In this document: in pieces, positions 1 to 6,223 of the stretch
How positions within the stretch are numbered: position 1 is the stretch's first letter
Layout: the number at the start of each line of letters is the position of its first letter
NCBI GenBank assembly: GCA_001779455.1
Contig: MFKE01000002.1
Coordinates: forward strand, 16,179 to 22,401
Direction of reading: 5' to 3'
Source of the DNA: Candidatus Gottesmanbacteria bacterium RIFOXYB1_FULL_47_11
GTDB taxonomy: Bacteria; Patescibacteriota; Microgenomatia; UBA10105; UBA927
Length of the DNA: 6,223 bases
The notes under the pieces: generated by a model
What the model was told of the DNA's origin: nothing
The model's input: only the letters and a program-made list of their open reading frames with translations
Databases searched by the model: none
Made by a program: the position numbers and the translations under genes

Positions 1-1
1 G

Positions 2-115
2 CAGGGATTTGCATATTACGTGGTGGAACACGAAGGCAAACCGGCGCTGAAGAAAAATCCGAAATACAAAGAGATTAAAAAGGAAAACCTCGGCGGGCTG
101 GCAGTCGTTGCGTAG
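2..115 (+). CDS. C-terminal fragment of an upstream gene, possibly cupin-type glucose-6-phosphate isomerase
   Basis: An open frame enters from the left edge and ends at a TAG (113-115), giving 37 residues that start QGFAYYVVEHEGKPAL and end in GGLAVVA. It is the only frame here without an early stop, and it is rich in Lys and Glu. The GF-x4-VE-x2-GKP pattern followed by NPKY resembles, from memory, the end of the archaeal/bacterial cupin-type glucose-6-phosphate isomerases, where a G-F...V-E-x-x-G stretch leads to an NP(K/R)(W/Y) tail. Such an enzyme would interconvert fructose 6-phosphate and glucose 6-phosphate, directly downstream of the FBPase made by the last gene here. The metal-binding cupin core lies outside the window, so the function is a guess; that this is the end of a real gene is more secure. 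It ends 39 nt before ppsA, in the same frame. Confidence 0.5.
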   Translation, partial: QGFAYYVVEHEGKPALKKNPKYKEIKKENLGGLAVVA

Positions 116-154
116 CCACTTGCGCAAAAGGCGGAAATTCCCCATACTGAATAT

Positions 155-2416
155 ATGGCCAAATACGTTGTCTGGTTTAAGGACGTAGATAAGGGTGATG
201 TCGCGGTTGTCGGAGGGAAGGGCGCCAACCTCGGCGAGATGACGAAGGCAGGATTCCCGGTACCCCCCGGATTTATTGTCACCGTACACGCATACAACGA
301 ATTTTTGGACCGGGAAAAGCTCAGACCGGCAATCGATGCACTCCTGCACTCCGTACGCGTCAATGACAGTAAACAGCTTGAGGAAACCTCCAAAAAAATT
401 AAGACACTGATCACCAGAAGTCCGTTTCCGCGGGATATGGCACTGGAGATTATCCGGGCGTACTTCAAACTCGGTTCGGGAATCCTGAAACATCCAATTG
501 TTGCCGTGCGGTCAAGCGCCACTGCCGAAGATTTACCGGGAGCCTCGTTTGCAGGACAACAGGAAACATTCCTTAATGTTACGGGTGAGGCGAACCTCAT
601 CGAGCGGGTGAAAGACGCATGGGCATCACTTTTTACCCCCCGGGCGATCTTTTACCGAGCCACAAATCACTTCGACCACTTTAAAGTGGGAATCGCCATC
701 CCCGTGCAAAAAATGGTCGAGTCGGAACAGTCGGGCATCATGTTCAGCATTGACCCGGTAACAAATGACAAAACAAAGGTAACTATTGAGGCAATCTATG
801 GATTGGGCGAATTGATCGTACAGGGCGCGGTGACCCCGGATCATTATGAAGTAGATAAAAAATCCCGGACTATCGTTAAAAAAGAAGTACGTGTCCAGGA
901 AAAACTCATGCGTAAAAAGGGAACATCAAACGAAATTATCCCGCTCTCTCCCAAAGACGGAGGAAAAGCGAAACTGACCGACGCGCAGATTCTCAAGCTT
1001 TCCGATCTCGGACAGAAACTGGAAAAACATTATTATTTTCCGCAGGACTCCGAATGGGCGATAGAAAAGGGAGCTATTTATATCGTACAAACCAGACCCA
1101 TAACAACGACGGGGAAAGAAAAGGCGTCACACGTCGTGAGTCCGCAGTCGCGGAATGAGCTTATCGGAAAAGGGGATCCTGCAAGCCCCGGCATGCGAAC
1201 CGGGACGGTAAAAATTCTTTCCTCTGCCAAGGAGATTAGTAAAATCGCGCCGGGGGACGTGCTTGTTGCCGAACAGACGAATCCGGATTATGTACCGGCG
1301 ATGCGCAGAGCCGTTGCGATTGTGACGGAACGGGGCGGGCGCACGAGCCATGCGGCGATTGTATCGCGGGAACTAGGCATTCCCGCCGTCGTCGGGGCAA
1401 AAGAAATCCGCAAACTTCTGCGGGACGGCATGGTCATCACTGTGAACGGCTCAACCGGAGAAATATACAAAGGGGCAGTCGCAAGTGTGTCACGTGTCAT
1501 GTCTCATGTATCACGGGAAAAACTCAAAACAGCAACAAAAGTGTATGTGAATTTGGCCGAACCAAGCCGGGCGGAAGTCGTATCAAAGATGAACGCAGAC
1601 GGTGTGGGGCTCCTGCGGGCCGAGTTTATGATTGCAGATATCGGCACGCACCCGAAAAAACTTATCGCCGACCATAAGGAAAAACTATTTATCCAGACGC
1701 TTGCCGTGGAGCTGGAAGCATTCTGCCGCGCATTTGCACCACGGCCCGTTGTGTACCGGACGACGGACTTTAAGACCAATGAATACCGCAACCTCAAGGG
1801 CGGTGCCGCATATGAGCCCGAAGAACCCAATCCAATGCTCGGATTCCGCGGCGCGGCGCGGTATACGGCCGATCCTCGGGTATTTGAAATGGAACTGTCG
1901 GCAATCCGTATGGTGCGCAATAAAATGGGATTCAAGAATCTGCATATGATGATTCCGTTTGTCCGTACCCCGAAAGAACTGCAGGATGTGAAAAAACTCA
2001 TTGCGGCAAATGACTTGACCCGGTCGGGTAATTTTAAACTCTGGCTGATGGTCGAGATTCCTACCAATGTCATACGGATTGACGAGTTTTTGGATGTCGG
2101 TATAGACGGAGTTTCCATCGGCAGCAACGATCTCACCATGCTAATGCTCGGCACGGACCGGGACAACAGCGAGGTAGCGCATGACTTTTCGGAGCTGGAT
2201 CCTACGCTCCTGTGGTCTTTTGAGCACGTTATCCGCGCCTGTCATAAACGCAATGTGACCAGTTCCATATGCGGCCAGGCTCCTTCTGATTATCCGGAAC
2301 TTGTCGAGAAACTCGTGTCATGGGGGATTACAAGCGTCTCCGTCAATCCTGACGCGCTTGATCATGTACGGGAAACCGTCTATGAAGCTGAAAAAAAGTT
2401 AGTACACAAAAAATAA
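155..2416 (+). CDS. ppsA: Phosphoenolpyruvate synthase (pyruvate, water dikinase)
   Basis: This cytosolic enzyme converts pyruvate, ATP and water to PEP, AMP and phosphate, the entry step of gluconeogenesis. At 753 residues it is complete and slightly short for the family (about 750-820). Residues 16-320 form the ATP-grasp-like nucleotide domain: GGKGANLGEM (20-29, K22), VRSSATAEDLPGASFAGQQ (118-136) and E-x10-QTRP (300-315). The swivelling phosphohistidine domain (about 340-440) holds GGRTSHAAI with catalytic His399, then SRELGIPAVVG. The C-terminal PEP/pyruvate TIM barrel (about 465-750) shows GLLRAEF (485-491), GFRG (563-566, R565), VEIP (E634), IGSNDL (N658, D659) and SSICGQAPSD with catalytic Cys706. 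No key residue is missing. The length and the ICGQAPSD ending favour PpsA over the longer pyruvate phosphate dikinase. ATG at 155 is the only plausible start: no other start codon lies between the in-frame TAG (113-115) and it. There is no well-spaced Shine-Dalgarno; a weak purine run at 127-135 is too far away. The stop is 1 nt before eno. Confidence 0.97.
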   Translation: MAKYVVWFKDVDKGDVAVVGGKGANLGEMTKAGFPVPPGFIVTVHAYNEFLDREKLRPAIDALLHSVRVNDSKQLEETSKKIKTLITRSPFPRDMALEIIRAYFKLGSGILKHPIVAVRSSATAEDLPGASFAGQQETFLNVTGEANLIERVKDAWASLFTPRAIFYRATNHFDHFKVGIAIPVQKMVESEQSGIMFSIDPVTNDKTKVTIEAIYGLGELIVQGAVTPDHYEVDKKSRTIVKKEVRVQEKLMRKKGTSNEIIPLSPKDGGKAKLTDAQILKLSDLGQKLEKHYYFPQDSEWAIEKGAIYIVQTRPITTTGKEKASHVVSPQSRNELIGKGDPASPGMRTGTVKILSSAKEISKIAPGDVLVAEQTNPDYVPAMRRAVAIVTERGGRTSHAAIVSRELGIPAVVGAKEIRKLLRDGMVITVNGSTGEIYKGAVASVSRVMSHVSREKLKTATKVYVNLAEPSRAEVVSKMNADGVGLLRAEFMIADIGTHPKKLIADHKEKLFIQTLAVELEAFCRAFAPRPVVYRTTDFKTNEYRNLKGGAAYEPEEPNPMLGFRGAARYTADPRVFEMELSAIRMVRNKMGFKNLHMMIPFVRTPKELQDVKKLIAANDLTRSGNFKLWLMVEIPTNVIRIDEFLDVGIDGVSIGSNDLTMLMLGTDRDNSEVAHDFSELDPTLLWSFEHVIRACHKRNVTSSICGQAPSDYPELVEKLVSWGITSVSVNPDALDHVRETVYEAEKKLVHKK

Positions 2417-2417
2417 T

Positions 2418-3683
2418 ATGGATGCAAAGATTTATTCCGTTACCGCCCGGGAAATACTTGATTCACGCGGAATACCGACAGTCGAAACAATGGTAATTTT
2501 AAACAGCGGATACCGCGGCACCGTGTCTGTTCCCTCGGGAACGTCGATAGGTAAGTATGAAGCGGTGGAACTCCGGGATGAGGACGTTAAGCGGTATAAT
2601 GGGATGGGAGTCCTTAAGGCAGTTACTAACGTGAATACGGTCATCGCCAAAAAAATTGCCGGTATGGACGCATTTAGCCAGGGCGCAATCGATAAAACAC
2701 TCGTCGATTTGGACGGTACCCCGAATAAAGCAACACTCGGCGCCAACGCCATACTGAGCGTGTCCCTTGCCGTATCGGTAGCTGCCGCCAACCATATGAA
2801 GCTGCCGCTGTACCGGTATTTAAATCGGCTAGCCGGAACCGGTAAGCCCCCCGAGATAACGCATATCCCGACCCCGATTTTTAACGTTATCAACGGCGGC
2901 AAACATGGGGCAGGAAATCTTGATTTCCAGGAATTCCAGCTGATACCTGCGACTAATAAACCGTTTCATACGGCTCTGGAAATGGGAGCAGAGGTATATC
3001 AAAGTATCAAAAAAATTCTTATATACAGAAACGCCGTACATTCCGTCGGAGACGAAGGGGGATTTGCTCCGAATTTATTTACCAATATTGATGCGCTTGA
3101 GATATTGCAGGAAGCCATCAAAAGCAGTTCGTATAAAATCGGGTTTGATGTTTTTTTGGGATTGGATATTGCGGCTTCCTATTTTAAAACGCCGCGGGGA
3201 TATCAGATTAAAGACCGCTCAAGCCCCTATCAGAGCAGTGAACTTGTAGAATATTACAAAATACTTCACGAGAAGTATCATCTGCTGCTTCTTGAGGATC
3301 CGTTTGATGAAGATGATTGGGAGAGTTGGAAAAAGATTACAGGTTCGCTGGGGAGTGACGTCCTTATCATCGGAGACGATCTCTTAGCAACAAACAGCGC
3401 GCGGCTGACCCGGGCAATAGAAGAAAAAGCGTGCCTGGCAATACTGATGAAACCAAATCAAATCGGAACATTATCGGAATTTTTCGCCGTTGCCGTACAG
3501 GCCAAACAGCACGGATTAAAAATTGTGGTTTCTCACAGAAGCGGAGAGACAAATGATACGTATATTGCGGATCTGGCGGTTGCCGTGCAGTCGGAGTACA
3601 TGAAATTCGGTGCTCCCGCACGAGGCGAACGGGTTGCCAAATACAATAGGTTGTTACAGATTGAAAACGAACTCAAATTGTGA
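2418..3683 (+). CDS. eno: Enolase (phosphopyruvate hydratase)
   Basis: Enolase interconverts PEP and 2-phosphoglycerate in the cytosol; beside ppsA it most likely works towards 2-phosphoglycerate. The 421 residues match the family length. The N-terminal cap domain spans about 1-135, the barrel 145-421. Visible catalytic residues (numbering falls close to yeast enolase) are S43 of the mobile loop, H163 in NGGKHGAGN, E172 in FQEF, E213 in GDEGGFAPN, metal ligands D250, E293 (LLEDPF) and D320 (IGDDL), the base K345 (MKPNQIGT), H373-R374-S375 (SHRSGET) and K396 (KFGAPARGER). Departures from consensus: DSRGIPTVE instead of DSRGNPTVE (I19), SGTSIG instead of SGASTG (T42, I44), SHRSGETND instead of ...GETED, and SEYMKFGAP instead of a Gly-rich stretch before the last Lys. 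All catalytic residues remain, so activity is expected. ATG follows the ppsA stop by 1 nt with only an A-rich leader and no Shine-Dalgarno, so translation is probably coupled to ppsA. Confidence 0.97.
   Translation: MDAKIYSVTAREILDSRGIPTVETMVILNSGYRGTVSVPSGTSIGKYEAVELRDEDVKRYNGMGVLKAVTNVNTVIAKKIAGMDAFSQGAIDKTLVDLDGTPNKATLGANAILSVSLAVSVAAANHMKLPLYRYLNRLAGTGKPPEITHIPTPIFNVINGGKHGAGNLDFQEFQLIPATNKPFHTALEMGAEVYQSIKKILIYRNAVHSVGDEGGFAPNLFTNIDALEILQEAIKSSSYKIGFDVFLGLDIAASYFKTPRGYQIKDRSSPYQSSELVEYYKILHEKYHLLLLEDPFDEDDWESWKKITGSLGSDVLIIGDDLLATNSARLTRAIEEKACLAILMKPNQIGTLSEFFAVAVQAKQHGLKIVVSHRSGETNDTYIADLAVAVQSEYMKFGAPARGERVAKYNRLLQIENELKL
3680..3683 (+). other. GTGA stop/start overlap between eno and gpmI
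   Basis: The eno stop codon TGA (3681-3683) overlaps the GTG start (3680-3682) of gpmI by the classic 4-nt arrangement. No Shine-Dalgarno precedes it and no nearby in-frame ATG offers another start; the residues right after it (IKPIVLIVLDGWG) are the conserved N-terminus of the family. It implies termination-reinitiation coupling, so that enolase and mutase are made in linked amounts. Confidence 0.85.
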
Positions 3684-5317
3684 TTAAACCCATTGTTCTT
3701 ATCGTTTTGGATGGTTGGGGACTGGCGCCGCCTGGCCCGGGTAACGCCGTTTCACTTGCCAGGCTGCAGACGATTCCAAAACTGTGGAATACCTACCCTC
3801 ATACGGAACTTGAAGCGTCCGGAGAATCCGTCGGACTTCCGGCAGGAGAAGACGGAAATACAGAAACCGGCCATATAAATATCGGTGCGGGACGTGTGGT
3901 GTATCAGGATTTACCGCGTATCAATATGGCCATATCAGACGGGAGCTTTTTCCGTAACGAAGCATTTACCGGCGCCATTACGTATGCCCAGCAGCATAAA
4001 TCCAATATTCACCTGATGGGACTTCTGAGCGATTCCGGTGTTCATGCAAACCGTGAACATCTCTACGCCCTTTTGCAGCTTATTAAACAATCCTGCGTAC
4101 AGTGTCCGGTCTATCTGCATTTATTTACCGACGGACGTGACTCCTCACCGAGCGCAGGTAAGCGGTTTATTGTAGAAGTCGAAGCAAAGTGCGCCGCGCT
4201 TGGTATCGGCAAAATAGCAACTATTTGCGGACGATATTATGCAATGGACCGCGACCGCCGGTGGGAACGCACGGAAGAAGCATACAAAGCACTCACGGAA
4301 ACGATAGACCGCAGAGCTGCTTCCGCCATCTCTGCAATCGAACAGTCGTATGCTGCGGGCCGCACGGATGAATTTATTGAGCCGACTATTATTTGCGATC
4401 CAAGCGGTACGCCGTATCCGAGAATCGCAAATCATGACTCAGTCATATTTTACAACTACCGCATTGACAGGCCACGTCAATTGACGCGGGCATTTGTATT
4501 ACCCAATTTTGAACAGGAAACATCTGCCGGTACATTTGATCCGTACGCCGTTAAATACTTTCATAAACACGTCGTTGAGACTGACAGCAGAAATAAGCCG
4601 TTTGAACGCACAGTCACGCTTCCGAATATTTTTTTTGTTACCATGACCGAATACGAGCAGCATCTGCCCTGCATGGTTGCCTATCCTCCGCAGCAAGTGT
4701 CCTCGCCGATTGCGTCCGTATTTTCGGAACTTTCTCTAAGGCAGCTGCATGCCTCCGAAACGGAAAAGGAACGTTTCGTGACGTATTATTTTAATGGTCT
4801 GCGGGAAATACCGTATGCCGGTGAAGACCGGCTTATCGTGCCTTCTCCCAAAGTAGCGACATACGACCTCGTGCCGGAAATGTCCGCGCTGAGTCTTACC
4901 GATCACATTATCGATAGAATAGCACTCGGCATCTATTCTTTTATCCTCGTCAACTATGCAAACCCTGATATGGTTGGTCACACCGGCAACATTCCCGCTT
5001 CAATCCGCGCATGTGAATTTGTTGATCAGTGTGTTGAGCGTTTGGTATCCAAAGTGCTGACGCTCGGCGGCACTTGCATGATCACGGGAGATCATGGTAA
5101 CGTAGAGGAAATGTTGGGGCCAGGCGGCGACATGGATACGGAGCATTCAACATATCCGGTTCCGTTTATCATAATCGATCCGAAGCTAAGAGAGCACGCT
5201 CATATGCTGCCCAAAGGAAAACTTGCAGATATCGCACCTACCATTCTGGGTATGCGGAAATTGCCTATACCGCCGGGTATGACAGGGAAAAACTTGCTTG
5301 CAGATTTGTCAATATAG
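3680..5317 (+). CDS. gpmI: 2,3-bisphosphoglycerate-independent phosphoglycerate mutase, Thr-nucleophile variant
   Basis: This enzyme of the alkaline phosphatase superfamily interconverts 2- and 3-phosphoglycerate through a phosphoenzyme, using two Mn ions. Phosphatase domain: residues 1-77 and about 338-545; phosphotransferase domain: about 78-335. Seen against Geobacillus stearothermophilus iPGM: D11 (LDGWG), H122 (SDSGVH), R153-D154 (TDGRD), R185 and R191 (GRYYAMDRD), R261 and R264 (YRIDR), K363 (SETEK), D430 and H434 (NPDMVGH), D471-H472 (TGDHGN) and H489 (TEHS). From K363 on, every residue is offset by exactly 27, so one net insertion lies between R264 and residue 317. That explains 545 residues against the usual ~511. 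The nucleophile position reads GNTETGHINIGAGR instead of GNSEVGH..., so the catalytic Ser is Thr61 (codon ACA, 3860-3862). Other motif changes are YRIDR for FRPDR and SDSGVHAN for SDGGVHSH. Start is GTG, overlapping eno by 4 nt; fbp follows after 19 nt. Confidence 0.95.
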   Translation: MIKPIVLIVLDGWGLAPPGPGNAVSLARLQTIPKLWNTYPHTELEASGESVGLPAGEDGNTETGHINIGAGRVVYQDLPRINMAISDGSFFRNEAFTGAITYAQQHKSNIHLMGLLSDSGVHANREHLYALLQLIKQSCVQCPVYLHLFTDGRDSSPSAGKRFIVEVEAKCAALGIGKIATICGRYYAMDRDRRWERTEEAYKALTETIDRRAASAISAIEQSYAAGRTDEFIEPTIICDPSGTPYPRIANHDSVIFYNYRIDRPRQLTRAFVLPNFEQETSAGTFDPYAVKYFHKHVVETDSRNKPFERTVTLPNIFFVTMTEYEQHLPCMVAYPPQQVSSPIASVFSELSLRQLHASETEKERFVTYYFNGLREIPYAGEDRLIVPSPKVATYDLVPEMSALSLTDHIIDRIALGIYSFILVNYANPDMVGHTGNIPASIRACEFVDQCVERLVSKVLTLGGTCMITGDHGNVEEMLGPGGDMDTEHSTYPVPFIIIDPKLREHAHMLPKGKLADIAPTILGMRKLPIPPGMTGKNLLADLSI

Positions 5318-5324
5318 ATATATA

Positions 5325-5332
5325 AAAGGAGG
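5325..5332 (+). promoter_or_regulatory. Strong Shine-Dalgarno for fbp
   Basis: AAAGGAGG is a near-perfect anti-16S match, with its last G separated from the ATG at 5337 by four bases (TTCT). It fixes the start codon of fbp. It is the only strong ribosome binding site in the window; ppsA, eno and gpmI starts lack one. Confidence 0.9.
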
Positions 5333-5336
5333 TTCT

Positions 5337-6223
5337 ATGAAAACAACCATTTCAGTAATTAAAGCAGACACCGGAAGTGTGGGGGGCCATAACAGGCCCA
5401 GTGATGCCATGGTACAAACGGCAAGTGAGCGTGTCGCGGATGCAATAAAAAGCAAGCTACTCACCGACGGCAGGGTGACATTCACCGGAGACGATATAGC
5501 GCTTCTCATGATCCATTCCCGCGGCACAGACAACAGCGACATCCATAAGTTTGCGTGGGATACGTTTGTGGAAACCACCAAGATTGCCAAATCCCAAGGG
5601 TTGTACGGCGCCGGACAGGATCTGTTGAAAGACGCCTTTTCGGGAAACGTCCGCGGCATGGGTCCGGGATCTGCCGAAATGGAAATAGAAGAGCGTGCTG
5701 CAGAACCGTTTGTCGTATTTGCCGGAGACAAATGCGGACCGGGCGTGTTCAACTACCCGCTTTTTTCCTGTTTTGCCGATCCGTATCATAATGCAGGGCT
5801 CCTGCTTGCTCCGGAAATGCGTGCAGGGTTCACCTATACCATCATGGATGTCAATCACACGGAACATGATAAGGTTATCAGCCTGAAAGTGCCGGCTGAT
5901 TATTATGATATCGCCACGCTTCTGCGGGATCCAAACCGGTATATTATCGAGTCAGTCACGGAAAATGCAACCGGACTTATTGCCGCGGTTGCCTCCACAA
6001 GCCGGCTACATAATATAGCCGGTAAATATGTGGGCAAAGACGACCCGGTTGCCATTGTCCGGACTCAGAAGCAATTTCCGTCAACAGGGGAGATACTGTC
6101 TCCATGGGCGCTTGCACACTACACGCTTGGGGATAACCGCGGGAGCCATCATGTAGCGGTTATGCCGGTGAAGCAGAACTCGATTATTTCATTTTTTGAC
6201 GGACCGACGATCATGTCGGCTGC
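5337..6223 (+). CDS. fbp: Archaeal-type fructose-1,6-bisphosphate aldolase/phosphatase (class V FBPase), 3' truncated by the window
   Basis: The frame is open from ATG 5337 to the right edge, giving 295 full codons of a family that usually has about 365-400. Characterised members (Sulfolobus, Thermoproteus) are bifunctional: they condense dihydroxyacetone phosphate and glyceraldehyde 3-phosphate to FBP, then dephosphorylate it to fructose 6-phosphate, pulling flux towards sugars. The start MKTTISVIKADTGSVGGH is nearly the family consensus, with metal ligands D11 and H18. Next come GDD (51-53, D52 and D53), YGAGQDLL (90-97), FSGNVRGMGPG (101-111), AEMEIEERA (113-121), GDK (130-132) and GKYVGKDDP (229-237). 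The last holds the expected Schiff-base Lys234 and catalytic Tyr231 by analogy with the Thermoproteus enzyme, plus D235-D236. RGSHH (268-272) and MPVKQ (276-280) follow. Seeing both aldolase and phosphatase residues supports bifunctionality. The rest of the catalytic C-terminal part is not visible. It lies 19 nt after gpmI behind a strong Shine-Dalgarno. Confidence 0.95.
   Translation, partial: MKTTISVIKADTGSVGGHNRPSDAMVQTASERVADAIKSKLLTDGRVTFTGDDIALLMIHSRGTDNSDIHKFAWDTFVETTKIAKSQGLYGAGQDLLKDAFSGNVRGMGPGSAEMEIEERAAEPFVVFAGDKCGPGVFNYPLFSCFADPYHNAGLLLAPEMRAGFTYTIMDVNHTEHDKVISLKVPADYYDIATLLRDPNRYIIESVTENATGLIAAVASTSRLHNIAGKYVGKDDPVAIVRTQKQFPSTGEILSPWALAHYTLGDNRGSHHVAVMPVKQNSIISFFDGPTIMSA

Noticed and set aside
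108..127. Small inverted repeat (TTGCG...CGCAA) with the palindrome TTGCGCAA, as a terminator or operator
   Set aside because: The stem is only 5 bp, no T-tract follows, and the two pairings compete with each other. This is within chance expectation.
120..150. Possible promoter (TTGCGC then TACTGA) before ppsA
   Set aside because: The hexamers match the consensus poorly, the spacing is 19 nt, and the close gene packing favours read-through from upstream.
113..154. In-frame TAG between the upstream fragment and ppsA, as possible stop-codon recoding or a fusion protein
   Set aside because: PpsA has its usual N-terminus at the ATG, the 13 codons between show no conserved linker, and other genes here end normally at TAA, TGA and TAG. 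Simple gene succession explains it.
16..600. 194-codon open frame on the - strand across the upstream fragment and the ppsA start
   Set aside because: It is antisense to two supported coding regions and shows no domain. The Ser/Thr/Pro-rich composition is typical of a reverse-strand shadow.
1504..2166. Long open frame (220 codons) on the - strand inside ppsA
   Set aside because: It is fully antisense to the conserved C-terminal barrel of PpsA, has a low-complexity Ser/Arg/Ile-rich translation with no recognisable motif, and no ribosome binding site was evident. It is a shadow of the real gene's codon bias.
155..2416. Pyruvate phosphate dikinase as an alternative for ppsA
   Set aside because: At 753 residues it is too short for the dikinase (about 870), and the ICGQAPSD ending and domain spacing fit PEP synthase.
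5555..5886. Short overlapping + strand open frames inside fbp
   Set aside because: They lie out of frame within the conserved FBPA/ase sequence and have no motifs of their own.

Overview
The window is a compact run of central carbon metabolism genes, all on the + strand with almost no intergenic space: the last 37 codons of an upstream gene, phosphoenolpyruvate synthase (ppsA), enolase (eno), cofactor-independent phosphoglycerate mutase (gpmI), and the first ~295 codons of an archaeal-type fructose-1,6-bisphosphate aldolase/phosphatase (class V FBPase), which runs off the right edge. The gaps are 39 nt, 1 nt, a 4-nt overlap and 19 nt, so the genes are very probably one transcription unit.

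Together the genes read as a gluconeogenic module. PpsA turns pyruvate into PEP, enolase hydrates PEP to 2-phosphoglycerate, and GpmI isomerises it to 3-phosphoglycerate. After the kinase, GAPDH and triose-phosphate isomerase steps, which are not in the window, the FBP aldolase/phosphatase makes fructose 6-phosphate in an effectively one-way reaction. The upstream fragment resembles the C-terminal tail of cupin-type glucose-6-phosphate isomerase, which would carry fructose 6-phosphate on to glucose 6-phosphate; this assignment is tentative. The two directional enzymes, PpsA and FBPA/ase, bracket the two reversible lower-pathway enzymes.

The organism is most likely a bacterium, because it has a bacterial-style GpmI and tightly packed genes. 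The mix of an archaeal-type FBPA/ase, an enolase with unusual motif variants and a divergent GpmI suggests a deep-branching or uncultivated lineage. A candidate-phyla (CPR, for example Microgenomates-like) genome is my best guess, but it is inferred from motif style only. Base composition is roughly balanced and looks uniform.

The main oddities are in the enzymes themselves. GpmI has Thr in place of the catalytic Ser nucleophile and carries about 27 extra residues in its phosphotransferase domain. Enolase departs from two very conserved N-terminal motifs. Only the fbp gene has a strong Shine-Dalgarno sequence. No RNA genes, mobile elements, CRISPR arrays, terminators or notable repeats were seen, and there is no stretch over 40 nt without a gene.
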